Under the pieces are notes generated by a model. It was not told the origin of the DNA. It saw nothing but the letters and a program-made list of their open reading frames with translations, and did no database searches. DNA of 64,000 nucleotides from Podocnemis expansa (taxonomy: Eukaryota; Chordata; Testudines; Podocnemididae), in NCBI GenBank assembly GCA_007922195.1, contig ML682005.1, forward strand, positions 24,297,632-24,361,631, in the 5' to 3' direction. The translations under genes were made by a program, and so were the position numbers. Below are positions 47,467-57,848 of this stretch, piece after piece. Within the stretch, counting starts at the first letter, position 1. Every line of letters begins with the position of its first letter.

Positions 47467-48677
47467 CCAGTGTAGGAAAAGAACTAACAGAACAAATTAA
47501 TCTAGTAGCATTACAAAAAAGGGATCCTGAAATAAAGAAATCAGTGGAAAAAGGTAGCTGTCAAGGCTGGAATGTTAAACAGCATGAAACAGGATTAGCG
47601 TTAGCCACAAAAACAAAAGATGACATGCCTGTGTGGGTGGTGCATTTGAACTTAGAACGGAAATAATAGCTTTGGCACATAATCATGGACATTTAGGCAT
47701 TGATAAAACTCTTGATAGATTGCAAATAGCAGGATGGTGACCTAGTATGAGAGCAGATGTAGAACAATATGTAAATAATTGTCTCCCTTGTGCAGCTAAC
47801 AATGCAGATAATAAAATAGTGGAGGGAACATTAGGACACCAGAGACTTGAATTGAAGGTCCATGGTCCAGATTACAGATTGATTATATTGGTCCACTTGC
47901 ACAAATGACCAAGAGAAACAAATATTGCTTAGTAATAGTGGACCCTTTTACTAAATAGGTAGAAGCAATTCCCACTAAAAATAATACAGCCCTAACCATT
48001 GCAAAAGTATTGGTAGATCAAATTATTTCAAGATGGGAATCCTGAAGGAAACAGATTCAGATCAAGGTCCACATTTTGTAAGTGAAATAATAAAAGGGTT
48101 GTGCCAGGCATTTAGAATTAAACAAAGGCTGCATATAGTGGGATATCCTCAATAAAAACAGCATTGAGAAAGGTAGTAAATCTACACGGTAAAGACTGGG
48201 ATCAGAAATTACCTTTAATATTGATGGCTATATAAAGGAACAGTAGCATCTCATGGAGTAACTCCATTCAAAGCTATGACTAGAAGGAACATGAGATTGC
48301 CAGAACAATGGTGGATAGCTGGAAATCCTCCAGATGAGATGCAACCTAAAATACTAACTGATCAAGGGATGCAACAGCTTTTAAAATATGTTTCCAAGGC
48401 TCACAAACAATTAGCCATAGCATTACAAGTAAAAGCTCAACAGATGGATCAAAAACTAGGACCAATCTTACACCGACAAAAATGGCAAATAGGTAATAGA
48501 GTCATGCATAGACAGTGTAAAGAAAAGGATCATGTTTTGTGTCCCATATGGGAAGGACCAGTGAAAATAATTAATAAAGCTAGCCCTACTGTACATTTGT
48601 TAGAAGTTAAGCAGGGGAAAAGGAAGGTCCTAAAATGGTTCCATTCTTCACAAATGAAGAAATGGAAAGGAGATTGA
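47467..48677 (+). pseudogene. pol: Retroviral integrase, broken
   Basis: The N-terminal zinc-binding pattern is visible as HNHGHLGIDKT (H-x3-H spacing) near 47675-47710 and NCLPCAAN (C-x2-C) near 47775-47800. The core shows IDYIGPLAQM near 47880 with the first catalytic Asp, and SDQGPHF near 48055 with the second. The glutamate region near 48150 is damaged. The last frame, 48276-48677, ends with a GPY/F-type module: WQIGNRVMHR, PIWEGPVKIINKASPTVH and LKWFHSSQMKKW. Stops and shifts separate these parts. Confidence 0.8.
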
Positions 48678-48801
48678 GTTTTAAAACAATGTGATGTATT
48701 GAGGTAAAATAAAGTAAAATAAATAGTTAATAAAAGTAAATAAATAAAATAGTATAAGGTTGTAGAGTGATTAGGAAAGTTCTTCTGATGTAGATGTAAG
48801 A

Positions 48802-49802
48802 ATGGCATAACGCATTGAAGAAGATATACTCATAGAGGATGAAATGCTATGAATATTGGAACAAGAAGGAGGAAAACTTCCAGAAATTAGTCTTAAGGAA
48901 ATTGAAGAGTTCTTGATGTCCCGGGACATCAAGACCCCAAAGAGAAACAGCTGAACTCAAATTAATATGCAAGCTAAATTCTGTGAAAGCAGGACTCAGT
49001 CGAGACTATGGGTTCTTTTCCCATTACAAAGGGTAATTTGACTTCAGGCTTCCCATTCTTTGAGCCTGTAAACTGCTCTGATTTGCTGTTACTTTATGAG
49101 CTGATCCTATGTTTTACACCCCCTTGCATTTAGTTTCATTCCTTTCTGTAAGTTCACCCATCTTCGAAGCATCTGAGGACGTGGGATCTTCTCCCACGAA
49201 AGCTCATGCAAAAAATAAATCTGTTAGTCTTAAAGTGCCACACAACTGCTTGTTGTTTTTTTACTGGACTAGACTAACACGGCTATCCCTTTGGAAATTG
49301 ACAGGAACCAAAAACTCAATTCACACAAAGGGTTAATGAAATAGACAGCTTACTCGAAGAGTTCCAGTATGATATACTTAAATCTATAGAGGAAAAAGCC
49401 GCTCAAACAGAAAATCAATTGGAACCAACAACTCCTATTTAATACAGTATGAATATCATAGCTCCACTATTAAAAGACAACCAGAATGAATTGCTAGTAA
49501 TGATGTATGTAAATTTTGACAATGAAGAAATTGGACAAATCTTCTACATAGATCCAAGATCCACACATTCAGTTTTGAATGTAACAACGCTGCCAAGAAT
49601 TCTCCTCCATAGATCACATAAAATGATTAGTATACTAGGAATACCAGGAAAAGTAAAGACAACAATTCCTCTAACCATAAGAGTTGGAAAGAGGAAGATT
49701 CTGAATGTGGAGTTTGGTCTAAGGAAAATAGAGGAAGATGCATATGGAATAATAGGGATTAAAATTCTTAAAGATCTGAGGTGTTCCATTGATTTCAGCT
49801 GA
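48802..49802 (+). pseudogene. Accessory cassette 1: acidic segment plus degenerate retropepsin-like domain
   Basis: It begins with an ATGGCA start and a short glutamate-rich segment (EEDILIEDE, LPEISLKEIEEF) with stops. A palindromic retroposon (about 48960-49295) interrupts it. The frame 49449-49802 (117 codons) then has the retropepsin outline: a beta-rich N-terminus, IDPRSTHSVLN at residues 34-44 where DTGA would stand (Asp kept, Gly lost), and a C-terminal GIIGIKILKDLRCSIDFS, the counterpart of the ILGxDxL...IDL element of retropepsins. The missing DT/SG signature makes it probably inactive even before decay. No RT or integrase follows it. Confidence 0.65.
48960..49295 (-). repeat. Palindromic retroposon family copy inside the retrovirus
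   Basis: Minus-oriented, near full length. It shows ttacacccccttgcatttag, gcatctgaggacgtggg, ctcccacgaaagctcatgc, tctgttagtcttaaagtgcc and, at the head end, tagactaacacggctatccc. The distal part (48960-49080) matches 37110-37215 in reverse. It splits accessory cassette 1, so it inserted after the provirus. Confidence 0.78.
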
Positions 49803-50066
49803 GGCATCCTGTTCCAGTTATTGTGAATAACACATTGATGTAGTAGTAAGGTAAAATAGGGGTTAAGGTAGTGTAAGGTAGGGAGCTAAAATAGTAATAA
49901 AGAATAGGAAATAGTTAAACTCAATAAAATATGTAAAACAATTAAAAAAAGAAGATAGTAATAAAGTGATTTTTTTATATATATGTTTAGTAACAGAGAA
50001 ATGAGGGAGAGTTTAGTAACATACTCAATATTATCATTCTTTTAGTATAATCTGAATAGGTGGAAG

Positions 50067-50480
50067 ATGGAATGTGAAAATGTAGTGAAAACATACGTAG
50101 AGATCCAGGAATTGCCAGTACAGAGAGACAAATTTTTTCATTTGGCAGTAAATGGAAGAATTCACAGTGGGACATTTCAATTTCCACAAATTTTTGTAAT
50201 AGATACTGGAGCAGCGCTTACTATGTTGTATGCAAAGAATAATCCTTGGATGTATGCTCTAACTGATCATAGAAGGTCAATGACTGGGTTCGAGATGACT
50301 GCATATTAAGTATGGGTGACTGCTCCAATAAATATTCTAATTGTAGATAGACTAATTTGTGGAATAAGGGTTGGAGTGAAAGAACTGGATGAAAGTGGTA
50401 ATGGATATTTGGGAATAGATGCTTTAAGTGTATTACGGTGCCAAATTGATCTTAAAAGGATGACATTAAGATTTTCATAA
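50067..50480 (+). pseudogene. Accessory cassette 2: retropepsin-like domain with intact DTGA
   Basis: The frame from 50067 carries FVIDTGAALTML with the catalytic Asp at residue 46 (codon 50202-50204), the canonical signature. It stops at 50307-50309. The same frame continues with a retropepsin C-terminus, GNGYLGIDALSVLRCQIDL, followed by a stop near 50480. Only one stop separates the halves. The preceding N-terminal stretch (KFFHLAVNGRIHSGTF) parallels that of the true protease at 45046 (IPIVYVEFNKGAFRQN). It lies about 1.4 kb downstream of integrase, so it is a second copy of the domain, not the pol-linked one. The acidic N-terminal segment of the other cassettes is absent. Confidence 0.75.
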
Positions 50481-50656
50481 AAATACAGTGTTTAGATGTC
50501 TGTTTTTCATAATACACATGGCTAAGTAAAAAATATTATATATGCATATGTAAAGTTTGAATATTCTTTCTTATTCTAAGGTAAAAGATAGTATTGAGTA
50601 TAAATAGTAAAGATTTGTTTTTATTACAAATAGTTTGTAAGTAGAATAACAAAGAG

Positions 50657-51190
50657 ATGGCTCATCTTGAAGAATTTGAAAAGGTTAGAAATGAGGAACA
50701 TCAGGATGAAAACAATGTGGTTATGGAAGAACTTGAAATAAATGAAAGACAATTGGAAATAGGAGAAGATTTGGAAAGACTGCAAACAGCAAGAAGAAAA
50801 TATGATAAAGAGAGGGGATCCAAATCGGCCCATTGCTCTATTGGGGAGGGATCTCATTGCTCATTCTATTATACTCCCTGCCATGATTAAATATGAAGAT
50901 ACGGTAGATATACAGTGTTATAATTTAAATCTGGATTAAATATCTATTGTAAATATTTATGAGTTAAATCCACCACCTCCTGTATCTGATGCAGCAGCTT
51001 ATACTAATAATTACAGTATATATATTTCATTAAGTAAACCCATATTTGCAAGAATAGGACGGAAAGGTACTAACCACATATCTGGATTATTAAATCTGGG
51101 TAGCAATAAATGTGAAATTATAGGAACTGATGTTCTAAATGAGGCAATATTATTGACCTAAAGGAAATGATAATCAAAGAAAGTGTATAA
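50657..51190 (+). pseudogene. Accessory cassette 3: acidic helical segment plus weak retropepsin-like C-terminus
   Basis: It starts ATGGCT, with 55-60 residues rich in Glu (EEFEKVRNEEHQDENNVV, EELEINERQLEIGEDLERL), probably helical. The frame stops at 50888-50890. Downstream words include NPPPPVSDAAA, ARIGRKGTNHISG and CEIIGTDVLNEA, the last resembling the retropepsin C-terminal element. Cassette 4 has the same NPPPP and GRKGTNH words, so the two are tandem duplicates. No DTGA is visible. Confidence 0.55.
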
Positions 51191-51386
51191 ATAAGTTAGA
51201 GTATACTACATTTAAAATAAAAATGTTACTATGTTATATTCAAATCGTTAGTGACACGTATATTCTTTATTGTTTCAAGAATATTTGTTAAGAAACTAAT
51301 AATGATATTTGTTATACATTATAGGTAGTAAGGTGTATTATTTTTACTGATAGAGTCAGAACAGATTGAGAGTAGATAAAAAGGAA

Positions 51387-52003
51387 ATGGCTAACTTCAA
51401 TGAAGAATTAGAAATAGGAGCAGAGGAGATAGTGGAATGGGATGTCATGGAGGAAGAAGAGATTGTAGAGGAAGGAGGAGCATTTAGAGAGGAAGAGGAA
51501 TGGAACAAAGAATGGGATGAGGATAGTGAGGAGATGGATGAAAATGAACAGAGAGAGAGAGGGAAAGACTTATGGAACTATGGAGAGGAACTAGAGAAGA
51601 AGATGAAAATTGGGATGAGGAATTAGAGAAAGAGACGAAGAATTTTAAGAAAAACCTATTATAAAATTAACTAGAGATTATTTTACGCATCATCTTGTAG
51701 TCCCAATAGAAATCAAGTATCTAGCTAAAGTTAATATTCAATTTTGTCAACTTATTCTAAATTCTATATCCATAATCAATGTATACAATCTGAATCCTCC
51801 TCCACCTGCATCCAATAAATATGAAATAATTGATAATTAATAAGGTTGTATTTATTAAAATGGGAAGGAAAGGAACCAACCACCATATCAGTTTTAAACA
51901 TTTTGGTTCCAGAGGTTATGGAGTTATTGGGGAAGATATCCTAAGAAAAACTGAAGGAACATGAATTGATTTAAAAGAGGTGGTGATTTGGGAAGAAGAA
52001 TAA
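51387..52003 (+). pseudogene. Accessory cassette 4: duplicate of cassette 3
   Basis: It starts ATGGCT and encodes a highly acidic region (NEELEIGAEEIVEWD, MEEEEIVEEGG, EWDEDSEEMDENEQ) up to a stop at 51624-51626. This is followed by NLNPPPPAS, then a GRKGTNH word and a short GEDILRK-type end in shifted frames. It shares the N-terminal acidic design and two central words with cassette 3. The aspartic protease character is weak here and rests on similarity of the C-terminal end. Confidence 0.5.
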
Positions 52004-52210
52004 GATTAGAAACAAACATAAGAAAAGAAAAAAGAATATATGTAATATAGTAAAGCAAAAGTTTGTTAGTAGAAATATTGTTAAGAAAATTAAGTGAAAA
52101 TAGAAGTTAAAGACACTAAATATGTTTGTAAGTTTAATGGAATGAATTTGTTGCCAATAGAAAAAAATAATATAAATAAAGAGAGAGTTTAGTTAAAGGA
52201 AAGGAAGGGA

Positions 52211-52233
52211 CTCTTGCCTTTATTTCTTTTCAG
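52211..52233 (+). promoter_or_regulatory. Probable env splice acceptor
   Basis: A pyrimidine-rich tract (gccttt, atttctttt) ends in cag at 52231-52233, 18 bases before the first env ATG (52251). This matches the usual position of the acceptor for spliced retroviral env mRNA. Confidence 0.6.
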
Positions 52234-52250
52234 ATTCCAATTAATGGAAG

Positions 52251-55250
52251 ATGAAGTGGTATTTGTGCTTGTCTTTTTGGGTCTTTGCATACTTGTTCTA
52301 CTGCTATGGTGCTGCAAATGAGACAGCCCTGACTGCAACTGTTAAACTGTGACTGCACAATTAGAAGATTACATCAGACCATCATACCAACCATCAGCAT
52401 TAAGATACATACAAAATGCAGCAAAAGTATCAGTGAGGGAAAAATAGGAAAAAGATACCACAATTCAATTAATCAAATCCAAAGTGCCTTGGAAAATAAA
52501 TAATGTTCAAGGGTATGAATTTACATTACAGAAAATAGATAGACAGGGAGCTATAAATAAAAGGAGTGTCTTTATTATAATGATAGGTATGTTAGAGGCT
52601 ATTACACAAAGAAATACTATAAGAAGTATAGCGACACAATATTTGCATAAATGTTCTCTAAAATTCAATTCTGTAGAACAAGGAAGAGTTGAAACTCATC
52701 CACAATATTACTCAGCCCCTAAACCACCTATATATGGATGTGATAATAACTTGAATAAGGGTAAAATATATGGAAAAATAGCAATACCAGGTAATTGGCA
52801 ATGTGCTATTATAGAAGGACCAAATGTGAATGTGTGATCAGATGCTGAAGCAGTAGAATCAGGAAACGAGTCTTGATGCGGTATCTTTGTATGGAATATT
52901 GGATTATGGAGCAACATTAATACAACAAACATACATGCACAATGGTTCCATAATAAATATCTTGGAACAAGATATAAGTTAACCATTGAAGACCCAAAAG
53001 GAGGTCTCAGTAAACATACATTTAAATGTAAAACACAGATATGCATTATCACTAGAAAGGATATATCATTAATGAAAAAGTATGTAATATATGATATGGA
53101 AAACAAGTAATGTTTTATAATCATTATGAAATAGATGACACCATTACAAGACAGCGTGAAAGTGGAAAATGGAAAATCTTTACTGAGGATTTTAGTTATA
53201 CTTTTCCTTTCACTTGGGTGTCAAAACCAATAATAATGAATATTGGCCCATATGTGGTTAAAACAGACATTAAAAAGCAATTCATGATAGATGCCACATA
53301 TTCAGCAAAAAGGATTATGGTAAATCTAAGACCACTTTCTTCACTAAAACCACAGTGTTGGAATTATACAAAACCTTTAGATCAGGGATGGAAAAGATGG
53401 ATATACACTCAGGTGTTTCCAGAGACTGCAAAGAATAGGAAGAAAAGAAATATAATTGACACTGCTTTAGGAGGCACAGGAACCAGATTAGGAATTCTTA
53501 ATAGTATAGATGTAGAGATATTAGCAAATAAATCAAGTATGATAGGTAAACAGTTGAGAAGCTTGGCTAAACTGTTAAAAACTTCTTTAACAGAAATGAG
53601 TTCAAGCGAACATATAACAGCAAATTTACTTCCAGAATGGGAAAAGTTTCAAAGAACAGATCATTCTAGATGGAGTGGAAATGTTACAAAGTAATTTATC
53701 TTTAGCTTTAGCTTTTATGCAAGCACAAGTATGGGTAAATGATATAGTAAAAGCTATTATTAGAGATGGTATGAGTGGAATTTTACCTTTAGAAATAAGA
53801 AGTGTAATGTGGAAATGTATCTAAACTGGAAACGGGTTTACAGGGGTGGTGGAAAATGATCAGTTTTACTTACAATCCACAGGATGATCAGATTATTGTG
53901 TATGTAGTCACTATTTCTAAGGCTCAAGTAGAATGGATATCTCCAGTAATCGCATTAGGAATAAATGTAAATTCTAGTGTAATGCAACCAACTGGATATA
54001 GGTTATGGGCAATAAGACAACATGATACTTGCAGAACTGCAGAACTTGAAGCTTGTAATGAGGAATTAGGTATTGGATATGTTTGTAATAGTAGTGCTAT
54101 CCAATCATGTGATCTTTGTCTAAACAGAGATAAAGGAGAGTGTTATTGTCGTTTAGAACCATGTTCCTCAAATGAATCATTTATTATATATGTTGGAAAA
54201 ACTTGTGTATGTATCAGAAGTCGGTGCACATTGTTTAAAGTGAAATATGTATATGATGTTGTTCATGATCCTTTTGAGAATCAATGTTTATATAACGTTA
54301 TGTCTTTAGTACAGTGTGACGTTAAATACACTTTACCCCTAACAGTTTATAAAGAAATTAGAGACCAATATCAATTATATGAACAAATAAGCCCAATTCC
54401 ATTATGCATAAATGTCACTTTAGTTAAAGAATCAATAAAACATCCTAATTTACAGGAACAGGTAGAAAACGTAAAGGAAACTGCACGAAATGAATTCATT
54501 ATGGTGCAGCATTCCGCAAGGCAAATTGAACAGGTAATGGAATGAATTAGAGGAATTTCAAAACATAGCTGGTGGAGAATATTCTTAGGACTATCTCCTA
54601 CAACCAGTAAATATTTAAATATTTTGTTCCACCCCATTGTAATGCTATTAATAGCACAGAGTGCCTTAGCTATCACACTTATGGTGTTGATGTTCTGGGT
54701 AAAAAGAAAGATTAACAAAATAAAGTTCATGTTCCTCCTCCAAAGTGGTAGAATGTACAATAATTCCCTAGTAAATACAATCCATAAAGAATCCATGTAC
54801 GAGGACTTGTGCCAGTACGAAGATATGCAGGGGTGTTGCTGGCGTTGGGCATTCCGGGGCACGTGCCCCAAACCCTAGCGCCAGTGCCCCAGATCTCTAG
54901 CCCAATCGGGCCACAGATCTGGGGCCCAGCTGCCTGCGGCTGCACCAGTCCCCTCCCCGCGTGGGGATGTGGGGCCTGGCCACCCACGGTGGCGCCTGGG
55001 CCTGGCCCTGGCCAGGGGGCATGGCCTGCAGGCTGGGGGCAGGGGCGGGGCCTAGGCCCATGCCCCAGGTCCCTCCCCCAGCCAGCGATGCCCCTGAAGA
55101 TATGACAGCTTGGTTTCCTAGCAAAGAAAACCTTGAGCTCAAACTGAACAAGAAACTTGAAAAATGGATCACAAGTGAGAACTTGTGCCAGTGTGAAGAT
55201 CTAATTGCTCTGTCTCCCTGTGTAAGGTTTCTTTTATTTTTACTTTCATT
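52251..55250 (+). pseudogene. env: Endogenous retroviral envelope gene, broken
   Basis: The ATG at 52251 opens a hydrophobic signal-peptide-like segment of about 20 residues. It is stopped by TGA at 52350-52352. Surface-subunit-like sequence follows in 52484-52837 and 53110-53694. A basic NRKKRN cleavage-type site lies near 53432-53450, followed by GGTGTRLGILNSIDVE and a helical stretch. After a frame change, 53856-54545 carries a cysteine-rich domain (clusters of Cys at about 54040-54230) and potential N-glycosylation sites. A stop (54543-54545) precedes a membrane span (about 54630-54700, LLIAQSALAITLMVLMFW) followed by a basic KRK anchor. The cytoplasmic tail is split by a GC-rich element at 54828-55096. 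At least two stops, one frame change and one insertion make it non-functional. Confidence 0.8.
54828..55096. mobile_element. GC-rich hAT-like MITE, copy 1, in the env tail
   Basis: The ends caggggtgttgctgg and ccagcgatgcccctg are inverted repeats. A perfect 8-bp duplication, aagatatg, lies at 54820-54827 and 55097-55104. 269 bp, very GC-rich in an AT-rich setting. Confidence 0.92.
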
Positions 55251-55316
55251 ATTTTAAGAAGCTTTAAATTAGTATTAATGCAGGTGTTAACTTAGTCATT
55301 AAGTAATAGTTAAAGT

Positions 55317-55748
55317 CAGGAGTGTTGCTGCCCCAAGGAGGGACCCAGGGCACCAGCCCAGGCCCTGCCCCTGGCCTGCAGGCCCTGTCCCCAGCCCGCA
55401 GACCACACCCCCTTGCAGGGGACAGGGCCGGAAGCCACTGTGTGCCGCCATGGGTGGCTGGGCCCTGCATCCCCGGCTGGGGCCAGGGCCGGAAGTGGCT
55501 GTGGGCGGGTGGCTGGGCACAGCATCCCTGGCCAGGGATGGGGCTGGGAGCAGCTGTGGGTGGCTGGGCCCCGGATCCCCAGCCAGGGATGAGGCCAGAG
55601 TGGCTGCCACTGCTGCAGGCGGCTGAGCCCCGGATCTCCGGCCCGATCAGGCCAGAGACCGGGAGACGTGGGACCTCGCCCGACCCAGGGCACTAGTGCC
55701 AGGATTTGGGGCATGGGCCCCGTGTGCCTGGCGCCAGCGACGCCCCTG
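55317..55748. mobile_element. GC-rich hAT-like MITE, copy 2
   Basis: The ends caggagtgttgct and agcgacgcccctg are inverted repeats, with a perfect 8-bp duplication, gttaaagt, at 55309-55316 and 55749-55756. 432 bp. The core has repeated ccagccagggatg/gatccccagcc words. Frames of 68-132 codons on both strands across it are composition artefacts. Confidence 0.92.
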
Positions 55749-56081
55749 GTTAAAGTTAGGAAGTGTTTAATTATAAGTTAGGATACTTTTAGATAAGTAT
55801 GGCAAATATAGCATTCAGCAAAAGGTTCAGTGACCAGCCTCCATTTTGTGAAAACAGTAGCATTATAAAGGAGCATGCCCTGACATGTCTTCCACTTTTT
55901 AGAATGCAGCCCCTCCTTTAACAGCGTCAGCCTCACCCTAGAACTCATTGGAACCACTCCTTAACACAGCCTCTCTAATGGAGAAAATTTTTGAAGGTTC
56001 ATACAGCTCTTCCTCTGCGAATATCTCTGAAAATAGAAGTATCATGGGTTTGTTACGTAGCTGACAAAAGCTGATTATGGA
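55749..56081 (+). other. Retroviral 3' non-coding sequence
   Basis: AT-rich sequence in the same style as the 5' leader (aagttaggaag, ataagttagg). It may be part of the 3' LTR. No matching 5' copy was found by eye. Confidence 0.35.
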
Positions 56082-56367
56082 TAGGGTTATCAGATGTTAG
56101 GCAAAAGGAGGATATGTCCTCCTTTTTACCTTCACATCCTCTGTCTGGCAGGCATTTTAAAATACATGATTTTGTCTGGCTTTTTACTTACGGGGTTAAA
56201 GTATGCTGGAATCCCCTGGAATACCTTAATTTTAGGGGAAAGCATTCCAGGTCCCCCTAAAAACAGAAGACTTACATTAATACTACATTTTCTCCATGTG
56301 TCCTCCAATGTCCTCCTTTTTGTACTTTCATGTCCTCCTTTCCAGGCTTTGGTATCTGGTAGCTCTA
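56082..56367. mobile_element. hAT-like MITE with TAGGGTTATCAG ends, 286 bp
   Basis: The ends tagggttatcag and ctggtagctcta are inverted repeats. The flanking 8-mers attatgga (56074-56081) and attgtgga (56368-56375) agree at seven of eight. The interior has ggatatgtcctcctttt and catgtcctcctttccagg, shared with the 2 kb copies at 2099 and 17120, so this is a short deletion derivative. Confidence 0.85.
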
Positions 56368-56375
56368 ATTGTGGA

Positions 56376-56950
56376 TAACCAGTTCTTTGTATGTTTTGAA
56401 TATGTTTGTGTTATTTGGCTTGTTCATATAAGCTGTGAAATCTTTATTATGCTACTCCCCAGCTGTAAGCAACAAGGTCTTCTCAGTTTAGTGTGTTCAC
56501 TTAAGATAAGTATAATTGCTTTGTGAATATGAACAGTGTAACTACTGCAGAATGGAGTTTGGCAGCCTGTCAACTGGCAGCAGTCTGCTTGGAGACAGGG
56601 ACTGTCAGCAGGCTGACCCAGACTCTTTGAGAAGATTCCTCACAGTAGTCTATGGGGAGAAAAGCATGTGAAAAAAAAGGATGCGCAAGGGGGCCATCCA
56701 GTTGGTTAGGTACTCCAATACTTATAGAGGGCTCCAGCTAAGGCATGCACACCCCGCTATGCTCTGCACAAGGGTTAGATGACTGTGTGGTGGCCTCCCC
56801 TCAGAAATGAAACTGGACTGAGACTGAACTAGGCCTCAGACAGGGATCAGGACTGTGCCTGCCTGATAATCTGATTCCTGGAACCAGAGTGTCAGACACT
56901 GATCCCTCAGGCTGAGAGAAAGTGAAGAGGATTTGCCCCTTCAATAAGAA
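56376..56950 (+). other. Retroviral 3' non-coding or flanking sequence
   Basis: No gene. LTR-like in composition but without an identified partner copy. Confidence 0.35.
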
Positions 56951-57395
56951 GAGGTGTATGTCCACACGTATCTTTTAAATCGAAATAACACTGGTTATTT
57001 TGATTTTTAAAAGATTGGGTCCGCACAACGTTTTCTTATTTCGAAATGACAAGCTCTGTCATTTTGAAACGAGAGATGTTATTTTGAAATAGCTTAAACC
57101 TACTTTAATTCAAATTGTCTGTTATTTCAAAGTGGTTATTTTGAAATAATGCCATTTGGACATGTTATTTCAAAATAACCATTATTTCAAAATAACACTT
57201 TTGCCCTTCTCCTTCCCAGGTTGCCTTCCTTTTTGTATATATTGGGTGGGGGCATAGCCCAGTGAGGGAGCCATGTTGCCACTCCTTCCATGGTGCCCCT
57301 CTCCTGATTCGAAATAGCAAGTCCTGGGTCTGGACTTGCTATTTTGATTTGAGGTTTTTGCTTATTTCAATTTAGTTGAGTGCGTGCAGCTCGAG
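56951..57395. mobile_element. PIF/Harbinger-like MITE, right end missing
   Basis: The left end ggtgtatgtccacacg matches the family. The interior has tcgaaataacac, tttcaaaataacc and tatattgggtgggggc, the last shared with 6962-7020 in reverse. The right terminal repeat was not found. Confidence 0.6.
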
Positions 57396-57510
57396 TGGAA
57401 TTGCCTTCCTTCACCCATTCAACAAGTGCCTGATCACCATTTGTTGAATGCTATAGTTGGTATTTTTATAGTTTTAAGTATTAAAGCTGTTAAATATTTC
57501 TATAGTTTTT

Positions 57511-57806
57511 AGTTCCAAAGGGGCATCTGTGTTAGTCTAGTAAAGCAAAAAAAGCAAGGAGTCTTGTGGCACTTAAGGACTAACAGATTTATTTATCGCA
57601 TGAGCTTTCATGGGAGAATATCCCACTTTGTCAGACGCTTTGAAGAAGGAGAACTTACAGAATTGGATGAAAATAAATGCAGGGGAGTGTAGATCCCATT
57701 TCTTACACTCTCCTGCATTTATTTTCATCCAGTTCTGTAAGTTCTCCCTCTTCAAAGCATCTGTTAGTCTTTCAATGCCACAAGACTCCTTGCTTTTATA
57801 GTAGTT
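57511..57806. repeat. Palindromic retroposon with head and two arms
   Basis: The head is ccaaaggggcatctgtgttag. Left arm: gtcttgtggcacttaagg, actaacagatttatttatcg, tcagacgctttgaagaagg, tacagaattggatgaaaata. It is followed by the reversed arm: cactctcctgcatttatt, ttcatccagttctgtaagtt, cttcaaagcatctg, tagtctttcaatgcc, aagactccttgctttt. Flanks show an imperfect tatagt...tagtt duplication. It is the clearest two-armed copy of ordinary length. Confidence 0.82.
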
Positions 57807-57848
57807 AGGTATTTTTGTAATTGTTAAGGATTATTATAGGTGTTAAGC

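Larger units (their letters stand above)
42262..55260 (+). mobile_element. Decayed endogenous retrovirus with multi-retropepsin accessory region
   Basis: The order leader, gag, protease, RT/RNase H, integrase, accessory cassettes and env on one strand is that of a retrovirus. The integrase C-terminus carries a GPY/F-type W-E-G-P word, and gag-pro-pol lies upstream of a cysteine-rich env with a basic cleavage site. Together these place it nearer gamma/epsilon-like (class I) viruses than betaretroviruses. The env motif GGTGTRLGILNSIDVE resembles sauropsid endogenous Envs I have seen but cannot name. All genes carry stops, shifts or insertions, so nothing intact is encoded. LTRs were not resolved: the 5' boundary is set where the leader-like sequence begins, and the 3' non-coding part continues with many insertions to about 59560. 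Confidence 0.85.

Noticed and set aside
50067..50309. The DTGA frame as a host aspartic protease such as an SASP-type gene
   Set aside because: Its position between retroviral integrase and env on the same strand, with related cassettes around it, makes a viral origin much more likely.
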